Assembly (NCBI RefSeq): GCF_002284575.1
Contig: NZ_NPKJ01000060.1
Span: 48,515-112,514, forward strand
Length of the DNA stretch: 64,000 nt
Source of the DNA: Mesorhizobium temperatum
GTDB taxonomy: Bacteria > Pseudomonadota > Alphaproteobacteria > Rhizobiales > Rhizobiaceae
Reading direction: 5' to 3'
In this document: one piece after another, positions 34,607 through 44,830 of the stretch
How positions within the stretch are numbered: the first letter of the stretch is position 1
Layout of the letters: every line of letters begins with the position of its first letter
Notes under the pieces: generated by a model
The model's database searches: none
What the model was told of the DNA's origin: nothing
Seen by the model: the letters and a program-made list of their open reading frames with translations, nothing else
Program-made: the position numbers and the translations under genes

Positions 34607-35395
34607 TCATTGCTTCGTGCTCGCCTCCCGGAACGCCGCCTCTCCGGCGTCCGACACCTCGGCCCACTTCTTGTCAGCCGCTGGATCCGCGGCGTAGCTG
34701 TCATGCCAGTTCCACCACTTGTAGGTCGGGGTCTGGGGATAGCCCTCGGGCGAGTCCTCCCAGACCTCCTGCCGGCCCAGCGGGGTGATGTCGAGATAGT
34801 TCCAGGTGCTCCCCATCTGCTCGTCGCCGCGGTTGTTGATGAAATAGGTGCGGAACACGCGGTCGCCGTCGCGGATGAACACGTTGTGGCCGTGCCACTC
34901 GTCCACGCCGAAGTCGGCGTCGAAGCTGTCGGTGAGAGTGTACCACGGCATGTCCCAGCCCATCCGCGCCTTCAGCCGCGCGATATCAGCCTGAGGCGCA
35001 CGCGAGACGAAGACAAGAGTGGTGTCACGGGCGTTCAGGTGGGCGACGTGGGCGACCTGGTCGGCCACCAGGGAGCAGCCGCGGCAGGCGTGGTCAGGCC
35101 AGCCGAACACTCCCGGCTCGAAGAAGGCGCGGTAGACGATCAGCTGCCGCCGACCGTCGAACAGGTCGAGCAGGCTGGCCTTCCCGTCGGGCCCCTCGAA
35201 CGAATATGTCTTCTCCACCGCCATCCACGGCATCCGCCGGCGCTCGGCGGCCAGCGCGTCACGGGCGCGGGTCTGGGCCTTTTCCTTCACGAGCAGCTGC
35301 TCACGGGCCGCCTCCCACGCCTGCGGCGACACGACGGGTGGTGTGTGCATGGCAGTCCGTCCGCTTTTCCGTCCGCTCTCGGCTGATGAAGTCAT
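34607..35395 (-). CDS. DUF899 thioredoxin-like protein
   Basis: The 262-residue product matches the DUF899 family: VSPQAWEAAREQLLVKEKAQ, ERRRMPWMAVEKTYSFEGPD, YRAFFEPGVFGWPDHACRGC, VFVSRAPQADIARLKARMGW and YLDITPLGRQE. The CRGC pair lies where thioredoxin folds carry their active cysteines. AGGAGGT is 8 bases before the ATG at 35395, which settles the start against longer frames. The function of the family is not established. It is the last gene of block B, next to the second copy of the kdgK 3' end. Confidence 0.85.
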   Translation of the reverse strand: MTSSAESGRKSGRTAMHTPPVVSPQAWEAAREQLLVKEKAQTRARDALAAERRRMPWMAVEKTYSFEGPDGKASLLDLFDGRRQLIVYRAFFEPGVFGWPDHACRGCSLVADQVAHVAHLNARDTTLVFVSRAPQADIARLKARMGWDMPWYTLTDSFDADFGVDEWHGHNVFIRDGDRVFRTYFINNRGDEQMGSTWNYLDITPLGRQEVWEDSPEGYPQTPTYKWWNWHDSYAADPAADKKWAEVSDAGEAAFREASTKQ

Positions 35396-35881
35396 GGCTT
35401 TGATACCTCCTGATCTGGGCGAATTCCCCCGCGCCTCATGGCTGAAGCGCGGTTCCATTCGCTGCTCATCGCTCGTTGTTGGGCATGAGACAGTTTGGCA
35501 TCGGAAAGCGAACAGTGGGAGTAACAAGTGTGACGCTATTCCGATGGAGTCGCCGATTACAGCCGCGGCGTGCGCCCGAAGCGAGTGATCCCCTGGCGCT
35601 TTGAACCGCATTGCGCTACGCGACGGTGCTAACTGCCGGCCGGTGCGCTGACGCCATTCAAAACGTTGAGGGCAGCGTTCGAAGATTGGGCTCAAACTCA
35701 ATCAGACTGGCTGCCGCCAATGGCCGAGAACCTTGCTGCTTGAATCCGTCGGCGGGAACTAGCAAAGAGCGCCATAACGGGATAACCGACCCTGAACGCC
35801 AGAGCGGACGTTGGCTCTGTTCTCCGCTACGATGCAGGCTGACGTCCCGTCATCAACCCCTCCAATCTACGGTCCACCGGG
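35396..35881. other. Intergenic region with a relic of a kdgK 3' end
   Basis: This 486-bp gap holds no convincing gene. Its only recognisable content is the 95-bp second copy of the kdgK 3' end at 35645-35739. The remaining sequence has no clear promoter, repeat or RNA structure that I can support. Confidence 0.6.
35645..35739 (+). repeat. Direct repeat, copy 2: orphan kdgK 3' end
   Basis: This copy reads GCGCTGACGCCATTCAAAAC onward and matches 28787-28881. In the kinase frame it encodes ALTPFKTLRAAFED and then continues in frame through WAQTQSDWLPPMAENLAA to a TGA, whereas copy 1 stops right after the FEG residues. No kinase sequence precedes it, so it is a detached tail. It lies 142 bases from the 3' end of the sugar-acid operon. 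Confidence 0.8.
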
Positions 35882-37857
35882 CTATGTCGAAGACGAACGG
35901 TGGAGATCGACTCGCGCCACGGCGTAGGCGTCAAGCGAGATGAATTGGTCGTCCAGCTGTCTTCCGGAACTTTCCATGAAGTTCGGATCGGCTGCCGCCC
36001 GCTCGAATTGGTCGGCAGCAAGAAGAGCAATGCGGGCGCTGATCGGCGTATCCGAAAGCTGCACTGGTTGCTTTTTGGCGGTGAGATTCGAGAGCCACAG
36101 CGTCGTGCGCCCGTCTTTTTCGGCCGCGATCGCCGCGATGCTGTCAGCTCCGGAAGTTCCTACGAACAGCAAGGTGGCGCCGTTGAGCTTTGAGAGGCCT
36201 GCCATGACATGGAAAGCGGGATACACCATTCGGCCATCCTGTTGGTCAAACCACGGCTGCACGAAATCGGCCTTCCTATAGACGTACCCGAATGGGCCGG
36301 TGAAGTCGCCGAATGCGACGGCCTCGATTCGCTCGCGCGCGCAGGCCGCGAAATAGCCGACTGTCCAAGCCGCATTGAACAGGCCGCGCTGCCGAGGATC
36401 GATGCGGCTCAGACAGACGCGACCGTTCGCTTCATTCGGCGCAGTGGACTTTCCGTAGGGGTTCTCGCGGCAGCCGAGCTGACTGGGACCTATACGCAGG
36501 GGCAAGCGCTCGCCCATGAAAGCACGGGTAGAGCGGATCAGATGGGGGATAGCCTGAAGCGTCTCCATCACGGAGACATCATCTGCTGCATGCACGTTTG
36601 GACAGGTGGTGAAGGTTGCGTAGTCGAGCGCTCCGGTTGGCGGACGCTTGCGGTTGAGCTCGGTGAAGTATGCCGCCATGCCGCCGCCCAGCGGCACCCT
36701 GGGGAAAGCCCGGCGAACGGCGGAGTAGTTTTGCTCGAAGGTGGGCATCGCCGGCCACGGTGCTCCCGGCTGCACCGACTTCATGTCCTGCGCCGGAAAG
36801 ACGGAGACAGCTTCAAGATTGAGGCCGAGTCTTTGGACAGCATCCGCGAGCGGCGCCAATTCGCTGAAGGGATCGAGCGTGCCCTTGGTGATGATCTCAA
36901 GTACGACGCCAGCACCGGTCAACTGTGCCAGGGCGGCGCAACTTTCAAGTTCATCCTGGCCGTGCCCGAACCGGAGATCGACTTGGCAGACCATCCATTG
37001 CGGAGCCAATCGTCGAATGAGCTCGGGGACTTCAAGCGCGTGCTTCGCCTCGTCGGCAGCGACGCCGATGCCAATGCGGGGCACTCGGCCGATGGCTCCG
37101 CCGATCGTCAGGTTGATGGATGGATTGGGGTTTTTAGACGTCCCGGCAGGGAGCGTTCCCAACAGCTGAAGTCGGACGACCTGCGTGAATTTCTCGCCTT
37201 TTGGTAATCTGTAGGGCCACGGGCGACGCAGCGGACGGACATAGGTTTTGTAGGAGGCGTCGGACCAATTCCGCTGATCCTCCATCTCAAAAGCGTCACC
37301 TTCCATGGTGCATGTAGCCCAGATTCCAGGCACGATCTCGTGCGAAAGCGCGCGAATACCGGTGAACGGACATTTAGGATCGATGTAGTCCGGAAAAAGC
37401 GAGAGCTCTTCGCGACCGTCCTCGTGCAGCACCTTTACCGGCTTGCCGGCCAAACCCTCGATCGGATGCAGCACGACGAAGCCGGTTCTGTTGGTCAACA
37501 CGTCAGTTTCAGGCTCTGCCTCCACCACAAACGACAGCGCACCGTCGCTCCCGCCTGCGATCCGCGCCTGGTAGACCAGCCGACCGGACGCACCGGCGCT
37601 TGTTCCACGGTAGGCGACGCTGAACGCATCCGGCTTTTCATCGATCTGGAGGTCATCGAGAACGGGCGTATCGGTTCCCCAGTTCTCGTCCCGTACGAGA
37701 AATGAAATCCCGCGCAAAACCTCGATCCCGCCGACACGGACATAGCGTAATGCCCCATTGTCCAATTCGACCGACAAGGGTCCCGCGCGCAGTGTCCGCA
37801 GCTGCGGATCGACCTGTTCGGTCCCACACAAGCGGATTGCTCGAGATGCTGTCGTGG

Positions 37858-37861
<4 letters not shown>
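35882..37861 (-). CDS. apnL: D-apionate lactonase-like protein
   Basis: The 659-residue product begins at a TTG whose TTGA overlaps the stop of the ABC ATPase gene, implying coupled translation. Its N-terminal beta-rich domain (LRAGPLSVELDNGALRYVRV, GIEVLRGISFLVRDENWGTD, NRTGFVVLHPIEGLAGKPV) and a following barrel-like domain (RLAPQWMVCQVDLRFG, CPNVHAADDVSVMETLQAIP) are those I associate with ApnL, the D-apionate lactonase of the apiose pathway. The other known apionate genes (oxidoisomerase, kinase, RuBisCO-like decarboxylase) are not nearby, so the substrate could be a different branched or sugar lactone. It is the last gene of a nine-gene operon. Confidence 0.6.
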
Positions 37862-38952
<1,091 letters not shown>

Positions 38953-38963
38953 GCCGACCCTTT

Positions 38964-39812
38964 CTATCCGCGAACAGCGCCGAGCGTGAGCCCGCGCACG
39001 AGATGTCGTTGAGCAAGTACTCCCAGCGCGATCGACGGCACGAGGGAGACGATGGCCAGGGCTGCCGCCTCGCCATATTGCGCGCCCTGGAAACCGATGA
39101 AGGCGCGAAACACCGTTGGCAGCGTGAAAGCAGTGCGGCTGGTCAAAATCAGCGCGAAAAAGAACTCCGTCCAACAAGCGATGAAGGCGAAGACGGCCGC
39201 CGCGACAATGCCTGGCGCGGCGAGCGGCACGGCCACGCGCCAGAACGCCTCCCAGCGCGTGCAGCCGTCGACAAGGGCCGCCTCCTCCATCGATTTCGGC
39301 ATGCCGCGGAAATAGGCGAACATCATCCATACCGACACCGGCAGCGTGAACACCGTATAGGCGATGATCAGGCCGATATGCGTGTCGTAGAGGCCGACGC
39401 CGCGGTAGATCAGGAACACCGGCAGCACGATGCCAATGGGCGGCAGGAAGCGCTGCGACAGCACCCAGAAGGACAGATGCTGGCCGCCGGTGTTGTAGCG
39501 CGCCAGGCTGTAGGCCATCAGCGTGCCGAACAGGGCCGAGAGCACCGTTGCCGACAGCGAGATGATCAGGCTGTTGATCAGCCCGTCGAGGCCGCGATAG
39601 GCGAACAGCGCAGCTTCATAGTGGACAAGGGTCGGTGCGGTGGGGAACCAGACTGGCGGCACGGTGAGGTAGTCGTCGCTCGGCTTGATCGATGTGTTGA
39701 ACATCCAGTAGAGCGGCCACAGAACGAAGACCAGGAAGAAGCCGAGCAGCATGATGCGGCCGACGGGTATCGACCGGCGTTTCGGGCGACGGACAGGCGC
39801 AACGGCGGCCAT
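38964..39812 (-). CDS. Sugar ABC transporter permease (MalG type)
   Basis: The 282-residue product has six membrane helices and the EAA loop EEAALVDGCTRWEAFWRVAVPLAAPG that contacts the ATPase. WPLYWMFNTSIKPSDDYLTV near the start is typical of the CUT1 second permease. The ATG overlaps the upstream permease stop as ATGA, which implies translational coupling and fixes the start. It pairs with the permease at 39812 to form the channel for the solute delivered by the binding protein at 40866. Confidence 0.92.
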   Translation of the reverse strand: MAAVAPVRRPKRRSIPVGRIMLLGFFLVFVLWPLYWMFNTSIKPSDDYLTVPPVWFPTAPTLVHYEAALFAYRGLDGLINSLIISLSATVLSALFGTLMAYSLARYNTGGQHLSFWVLSQRFLPPIGIVLPVFLIYRGVGLYDTHIGLIIAYTVFTLPVSVWMMFAYFRGMPKSMEEAALVDGCTRWEAFWRVAVPLAAPGIVAAAVFAFIACWTEFFFALILTSRTAFTLPTVFRAFIGFQGAQYGEAAALAIVSLVPSIALGVLAQRHLVRGLTLGAVRG

Positions 39813-40753
39813 CAGACCGGCTCCGTCTTCAAAAGCCGCCGCACCAGCAGCATCACCACGAGCGCGGTGAAGATCAGGAACAGCCAGCTTCCGGCGGTCG
39901 CCTGCGACAGATGGAACTGCGTGAAGCCGACGGTGTAGAGATAGTAGGACGCGGTGTAGGTCCGCGTGCCTGGCCCGCCGCCGGTCATGATGAAAATAGT
40001 ATCGAACATGCGGATTGCATCGAGCAGCCGAAAGGTCAGCGCCAGCAGCATCATTGGCGCGAGGTGCGGCAGGGTGATCGCCCAGAACGCTTGCCAGGCA
40101 TTGACCCCGTCGAGTTCCGCCGCCTCGTAAAGATTCGGCGGAACGGCGGTCAGCCCGGCGAGCAGGATGACGAACATGAACGGCGTCCACTGCCAGACAT
40201 CGGCGATGATCAGCGAGGCATAGAGCCATGGAGATTCGGTCATCCAGCCGATCGTCACCTCCTGCCCCAACAGTTGCGTCAAAATGTAGTTGGTCGGCCC
40301 GAAAGGCCGCTGCAGCAGCAGCGTCCAGGCTTGGCCGACGATGACCGGGCTGATGAACAGCGGCACGATCAGGATCGACATGATCACGCCGCGGCCCGGA
40401 AAGTTGCGAACCATGGTCAGCGCCACCAGAAGGCCGAGGACGAATTCGATAGCGACGCTAATCCCCGACAGCCACGCTGTCAGCAACAGCGACCAGCGCG
40501 CGACGGGATCGAACACGACCCGCTCGAAGTTCTTCAATCCGACAAAGGCGTGGCCCGGCACCTGGAAATCGTAGTTGATGAAGGACACGACCAGCGAGAA
40601 CAGCAGCGGATAGACCGACAGCGCCAGGATCAGCAGTACTGCTGGCGCCACCAGCAGCCATTTGAAGTGGCGGTCCGCCCATTGTGCGAAGCCCGACAGT
40701 CGTGGCGGGGCGCCAGCGGCCTTCATGCGACTGATGGTGGCGGTATGCTGCAT
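39812..40753 (-). CDS. Sugar ABC transporter permease (MalF type)
   Basis: The 313-residue product has six membrane helices (WLLVAPAVLLILALSVYPLL first) and the coupling loop YEAAELDGVNAWQAFWAITLPHLAP. It is the first permease of the CUT1 importer and precedes the MalG-type gene with a 4-base overlap. It follows the binding-protein gene after a 112-bp gap, the longest inside the operon's transport genes. Length and motifs are normal. Confidence 0.92.
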   Translation of the reverse strand: MQHTATISRMKAAGAPPRLSGFAQWADRHFKWLLVAPAVLLILALSVYPLLFSLVVSFINYDFQVPGHAFVGLKNFERVVFDPVARWSLLLTAWLSGISVAIEFVLGLLVALTMVRNFPGRGVIMSILIVPLFISPVIVGQAWTLLLQRPFGPTNYILTQLLGQEVTIGWMTESPWLYASLIIADVWQWTPFMFVILLAGLTAVPPNLYEAAELDGVNAWQAFWAITLPHLAPMMLLALTFRLLDAIRMFDTIFIMTGGGPGTRTYTASYYLYTVGFTQFHLSQATAGSWLFLIFTALVVMLLVRRLLKTEPV

Positions 40754-40865
40754 CGATTACATCCCAAAGGCCGCCTGGCGGTTGCGACGAGGTGTTGCGG
40801 ACCAAGCGCCCGCAACACCGATTTTGATCAAGAAACCCGGCCGGCGTCCGCGACGCAGGCCGAGC

Positions 40866-42521
40866 TCAGAGGGTGACCGCCATGCCAAGCTTCTCCACCG
40901 TGTTGTCGGCAGTAGCGCCCGGCAGTTTCAGGAACTCGGTGTAGAATGCCTTCTGCGAATCCACGCCGAGCCGATCGGTCGTCTCATTCCACTCGGCCGC
41001 CGCTGTTTCTAGCGACGCCTTCGGATCCGCACCGGCCCACACAGCCGTGCACATGCGGTCGATGCTCAGGAAATAGTCCTGCGCGCCGGGCATGATCGGG
41101 TCGAGGAGGCCGACATTGGCCGAGTTGTTAAGATTGCTCAGATACTCCTTGGCGCTCGGGAACAGCGCGCCGTAAAGCTCGGATTTGAAGTGGGAGATGC
41201 GGTAGGGATCGCGCAGGGCGTAGGGCAGCATGCAGCGCGCAAGCGAGACGGGCGGCGAGCAGGCCCATTGCATGAACAGGTAGGCCGCTTCGGGGTTCGC
41301 CGAATCCGCCGACAGCGCCTTGTTGTAGCCGGTCGCATGTTCAGGATTGCCGGGCACGACCGCGTAGCCGACCTTGCCGGCGATCTGTGATTGCGGGATG
41401 AAGTTGATTGCGGTGGCCGACTGCGAATAGTTCGCGGCCATGCGGCCAGACGGCGGCCAGGAGTAGATCATCGCTACCTTGCCGGTCAGGAAAGCCGCCC
41501 ACAGCGAAACGGCGTCGAGTTCATTGTTGCCGGGGATCGACGCCGCATTGGCTGCAATCATGTTCTGCAGCGTCTTCACGCCTGCATCCGAAACCAAGCC
41601 GGCCTTCATGTCGTCGCCGAACAGTTTTCCACCGTTGGCGCGGTACTGCTGCAGAAAGTCGAACTGGTTGCCGGGACTGCCCGCTTTGCGGAAATGGCCT
41701 GCGCCATAAACGTTCGGCGCCATCTGGTCGGTGATGAACTGGGCGATCTGGGCATATTCCTCCCAGGTCTTCGGCGGCGCCAGCTTGGCGTTGAACTTGG
41801 CCTGGTAGGCCTCCACCATCTTCGGATCCTCGAAGATGTCCTTGCGGTAGTAGAGAGCGAATATGTCGCCATCATCGAAGAAGCCCCAGATCTTGCCCTT
41901 GTAGGTCGGCAGCGCCTTGTAGAGAGGATGATAGTCCTCAAGATCGGCCGGGTTCATGTATTTGGCGATGTAATCGTCGAGGGGTGCGATGACGCCGCCA
42001 TCGGCTAGCGACGGCGTCCAGGCTGGCGAGATGTCGAGGACGTCATAGGCGCCTGAACCGGCAATGTGCTCGGCGACCGCTTTGGAGTACTGATCCGGGT
42101 TCGACAGTTCGACCACGTTCGACTTCATGCCCGTAAGCTGCTCCCACATCGGTCCACTGAAATTGCGCGGATCGAGAGCCTGTAGGCCTGCCTCGTAGGT
42201 CATGTTCAGCGTGACGCCCGAATGCGCCTTGGCGGCCTCGGCGGCGCGGAAGGCGGAACCATCCGCCGGGCCTTCCATCGACGCCTTCATGGCCGCCGCC
42301 TGCGCCTGGCCGAGCGGTGAAGCGGCGTCTGCCAGTTCGAGCTTCTGCTGCGCCAGCGCCCAATCCGTCATCATGCCGAGGATCGGTCCGGACGCCGCCA
42401 GCATGCCGGTCATCTGGCCGAAGCGGGTTATGAAAGTTCGGCGGGTGGTTTCGCCGCGCATGAAGGCGTCGACCTCTGCTTCGAGGCCTGCCTGAAAGTC
42501 ACGTTTGTCATGATCGTTCAT
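40866..42521 (-). CDS. Extracellular solute-binding protein of the sugar importer
   Basis: The 551-residue product belongs to bacterial solute-binding family 1 and is longer than the usual 420 residues. It starts with a soluble stretch (MNDHDKRDFQAGLEAEVDAF) before a TAT-like signal (TTRRTFITRFGQMTGMLAAS, cleavage near WALAQ), so export of the folded protein is possible. Binding-protein features include GVIAPLDDYIAKYM, GKIWGFFDDGDIFALYYRKD and GKVAMIYSWPPSG. GGGAGGA lies before the ATG at 42521, which rules out the longer frame. It captures the substrate in the periplasm for the adjacent permeases. Confidence 0.9.
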   Translation of the reverse strand: MNDHDKRDFQAGLEAEVDAFMRGETTRRTFITRFGQMTGMLAASGPILGMMTDWALAQQKLELADAASPLGQAQAAAMKASMEGPADGSAFRAAEAAKAHSGVTLNMTYEAGLQALDPRNFSGPMWEQLTGMKSNVVELSNPDQYSKAVAEHIAGSGAYDVLDISPAWTPSLADGGVIAPLDDYIAKYMNPADLEDYHPLYKALPTYKGKIWGFFDDGDIFALYYRKDIFEDPKMVEAYQAKFNAKLAPPKTWEEYAQIAQFITDQMAPNVYGAGHFRKAGSPGNQFDFLQQYRANGGKLFGDDMKAGLVSDAGVKTLQNMIAANAASIPGNNELDAVSLWAAFLTGKVAMIYSWPPSGRMAANYSQSATAINFIPQSQIAGKVGYAVVPGNPEHATGYNKALSADSANPEAAYLFMQWACSPPVSLARCMLPYALRDPYRISHFKSELYGALFPSAKEYLSNLNNSANVGLLDPIMPGAQDYFLSIDRMCTAVWAGADPKASLETAAAEWNETTDRLGVDSQKAFYTEFLKLPGATADNTVEKLGMAVTL

Positions 42522-42634
42522 AGTGCTTGGTCCTCCCGTTTTCGTTTGCCTTCTCGTCCGCAGGCGCGACGGTCGAGCATTCCTCCCGTGAAGCCGCCGC
42601 GAAGCCTGTGGCGGCGCGCCGAATTTTCGTACTC

Positions 42635-43687
42635 CTACGTCCCAAAGCGGGCGGCAAAACCGGCTAGCCGATTCTTCCATGCCTCGCTTGAAAGCACCTC
42701 GCGATTGACCACGCCGCGCGGCTCTCGACCGTGCTGGACCTCGATGACCGCCTTGACGTCCGCAGCACCGTTGCCGGCAAAACACTGGTCGGTCCAACAG
42801 AGCGCGTGCGGCGTCAGGATAACGTTGTCGAGCTTGAGGATCGCGTCGTCGGCATCCGGCGGCTCCTGCTCCAGCACGTCGAGTCCTGCGCCGGCGATGC
42901 GGCGTTCCTGCAGCACTTTCGTCAGCGCCTTTTGGTTGACGATCGGACCGCGCGCGGTGTTGATCAGGTAAGCCGTCCGCTTCATCAGGGCGAGCCGCTC
43001 GGCATTGACGATGTGGCGGGTCTGAGGCGTCAGCGGACAGCTCACCGACAGCACGTCGGCACGGCGGAACAGATCCTCCAGTCCGACCAGTTCGATGCCC
43101 AGTTCGGCAGCGACCTTGCTGTCAGCGAATGGGTCATGGGCGATGAATTTCATGTCGAAGGGCTTGGCCATGCGAAACACCTCGGCGCCGATGTTGCCAA
43201 AACCGAGCGATCCCAGTGTCCGCCCGACGAGGCCGACGCCCATATGCTCCGAACGCCTGTCGAATCCATCGGGTCCCTTGCGGGTCAGCGCGTCCTTCGT
43301 GAGCAGTTTGCCGGTCAGTGCCAGCATGAAGGTAATGACGGATACGGCGACCGGCCGTCGCACGCCGTCGGGCGTGATGACCAGGGCGATGCCGGCGGCG
43401 GTACAGGCCTCGACGTCGACGGTATCGTAGCCGACCCCGAAACGGGCAACGACGGCCAGGCGGCCGCTCTTCGGGACACTGGTCGCATCGAATCGATGGG
43501 TGAGCAGGATCAGCGCATCGAAGTCCTCAAGCTGTTCGGCGCGCAGCGGATTGTTCGGCTCCAGGAACGCCGTCTCGACGCCGGGCGCATTGCGCAACGG
43601 CTCCAGGTCGAAGTCGGGATAGGTCGGCGAGCCGTCCGGCTTGCGGAAATCACCGGAGAGCGCCACCCTGAACGTTGCGTTGGCCAT
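42635..43687 (-). CDS. D-2-hydroxyacid dehydrogenase
   Basis: The 350-residue product is a D-isomer 2-hydroxyacid dehydrogenase: FGVGYDTVDVEACTAAGIAL, nucleotide-binding VGRTLGSLGFGNIGAEVFRM, the catalytic Arg in LINTARGPIVNQKALTKVL, Glu in AGLDVLEQEPPDADD and His in NVILTPHALCWTDQCF. It uses NAD(P) to interconvert a hydroxyacid and a keto acid in the cytoplasm. GGAGGAGA precedes the ATG at 43687. It sits between the aldolase and transporter genes of the operon, so its substrate is probably the imported acid or a cleavage product such as hydroxypyruvate. Confidence 0.88.
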   Translation of the reverse strand: MANATFRVALSGDFRKPDGSPTYPDFDLEPLRNAPGVETAFLEPNNPLRAEQLEDFDALILLTHRFDATSVPKSGRLAVVARFGVGYDTVDVEACTAAGIALVITPDGVRRPVAVSVITFMLALTGKLLTKDALTRKGPDGFDRRSEHMGVGLVGRTLGSLGFGNIGAEVFRMAKPFDMKFIAHDPFADSKVAAELGIELVGLEDLFRRADVLSVSCPLTPQTRHIVNAERLALMKRTAYLINTARGPIVNQKALTKVLQERRIAGAGLDVLEQEPPDADDAILKLDNVILTPHALCWTDQCFAGNGAADVKAVIEVQHGREPRGVVNREVLSSEAWKNRLAGFAARFGT

Positions 43688-43700
43688 CGTCTCCTCCGCC

Positions 43701-44477
43701 TCACTCGCACCCGGCCCGGATCTTTGAGACCGCGTCGGCCATCGCATCGTGCAGGACCCAGACGTCGCCCGAATAGCAGATGAAATCGAAGCCTTGCGCG
43801 TAAAAGTCGTGACCTTGCTTGACATTGGGTACCAGGCGTCCAAGCGATTTGTTGTGCTTCTTTGCGGCCGCAACAATCTTGTCCATTGCGGTGGTGAAGG
43901 TGGGATGGGCGAAGTCGCCGGGAATGCCGAGTGAGACCGACAGATCGAAATGTCCGACCCATAGACAATCGACCCCGTCCAGTCCCGCGATGCCGTCGAT
44001 GTTCTTGACGCCGTCGGCGGTCTCGATCAGGCAGATGAACACCGAGCGCTGGTTGGCAGCTTCGAATTTATCTTTGACCGAACCCGGACGGTAGCGGTCA
44101 TGCGCGATCTGCAGCGCTACGCCGCGCGCGCCTGCAGGATGGTATTTCATCGAGTTGATGATGTGCAGCGCCTGTTCGACCGTACTCACCATCGGCGCGA
44201 TCAGGCCTTCAGCGCCCACGTCCATGGCGCGGCCGAGGAAATGATAGTCCTGCGACGGCACACGCACCATAACCGGCAGGTCGGCCGCCTCGAAATAGCG
44301 GATCGCGCTCTTCACCGTTTCCAAGCTGAAGCCCGAATGCTCCATATCAAAGAAGACGAAGTCGCAGCCGGCGGACTTCAAAATGTGCCCGATTCCCGGC
44401 GTCGCGAACTCGGCGACGAGCGTGCCGAGCTTGACCCGCCGGTGCGCGGCCAACGCCTTGAGACCTGCCTCTGACAT
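43701..44477 (-). CDS. HpcH/HpaI-family class II aldolase
   Basis: The 258-residue product has the HpcH barrel motifs: KLGTLVAEFATPGIGHILKS, FVFFDMEHSGFS, VRVPSQDYHFLGRAMDVGAE with EGLIAPMVST, CLIETADGVKNIDGIAG with the metal-binding Glu, and DCLWVGHFDLSVSLGIPG with the metal-binding Asp. Such enzymes split 2-keto-3-deoxy acids or beta-hydroxy keto acids to pyruvate (or hydroxypyruvate) and an aldehyde. It lies 13 bases upstream of the hydroxyacid dehydrogenase gene. It is likely the carbon-chain-cleaving step of this operon's pathway. Confidence 0.88.
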   Translation of the reverse strand: MSEAGLKALAAHRRVKLGTLVAEFATPGIGHILKSAGCDFVFFDMEHSGFSLETVKSAIRYFEAADLPVMVRVPSQDYHFLGRAMDVGAEGLIAPMVSTVEQALHIINSMKYHPAGARGVALQIAHDRYRPGSVKDKFEAANQRSVFICLIETADGVKNIDGIAGLDGVDCLWVGHFDLSVSLGIPGDFAHPTFTTAMDKIVAAAKKHNKSLGRLVPNVKQGHDFYAQGFDFICYSGDVWVLHDAMADAVSKIRAGCE

Positions 44478-44524
44478 GCACTTCCTCCCCTTCGCCCAAA
44501 GAGCGCAATCCGACTATGCTTTCT

Positions 44525-44830
44525 TCAAGTCGTAGCCTCGAGAACGAGGTCGCAGATCGTCACCGACTTGGTGTCGACGAGCGGCGCGCTATGCGTGTTG
44601 AATTCCCCGAAATGAGCCGTCCGGCAGTGTTCGTCGAAGGCGGCCTCGCTATCGTAAATCTCGTAGAGCACGACCCGGTCCGGTTCGCCGCGCGCCTCCG
44701 TCACGTCAAAGCGGCGGCAGCCGACCTCGTTGCGCACCGACGCGCTCGCATTGGCGTCGACGAGCTTTCGGAAGCTGTCTCGGGCGCCCGGCTTGAGGCG
44801 GAAATCGACCCAGACAACGTAGCCGGTCAT
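44525..44830 (-). CDS. ABM-domain protein (putative quinol monooxygenase fold)
   Basis: The 101-residue product is a single antibiotic-biosynthesis-monooxygenase domain: VVWVDFRLKPGARDSFRKLV, EVGCRRFDVTEARGEPDRVV and AFDEHCRTAHFGEFN. Related small proteins (YgiN, LsrG) act as monooxygenases or isomerases, and versions are common in sugar-acid catabolic operons. Its ATG overlaps the stop of the upstream regulator gene, so translation is coupled. The exact reaction cannot be deduced. Confidence 0.8.
   Translation of the reverse strand: MTGYVVWVDFRLKPGARDSFRKLVDANASASVRNEVGCRRFDVTEARGEPDRVVLYEIYDSEAAFDEHCRTAHFGEFNTHSAPLVDTKSVTICDLVLEATT

Noticed and set aside
28787..35739. The kdgK-end repeats as tRNA-type attachment sites.
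   Set aside because: There is no tRNA or integrase gene near either copy, so a classic att site is not supported; only the direct repeats are reported.
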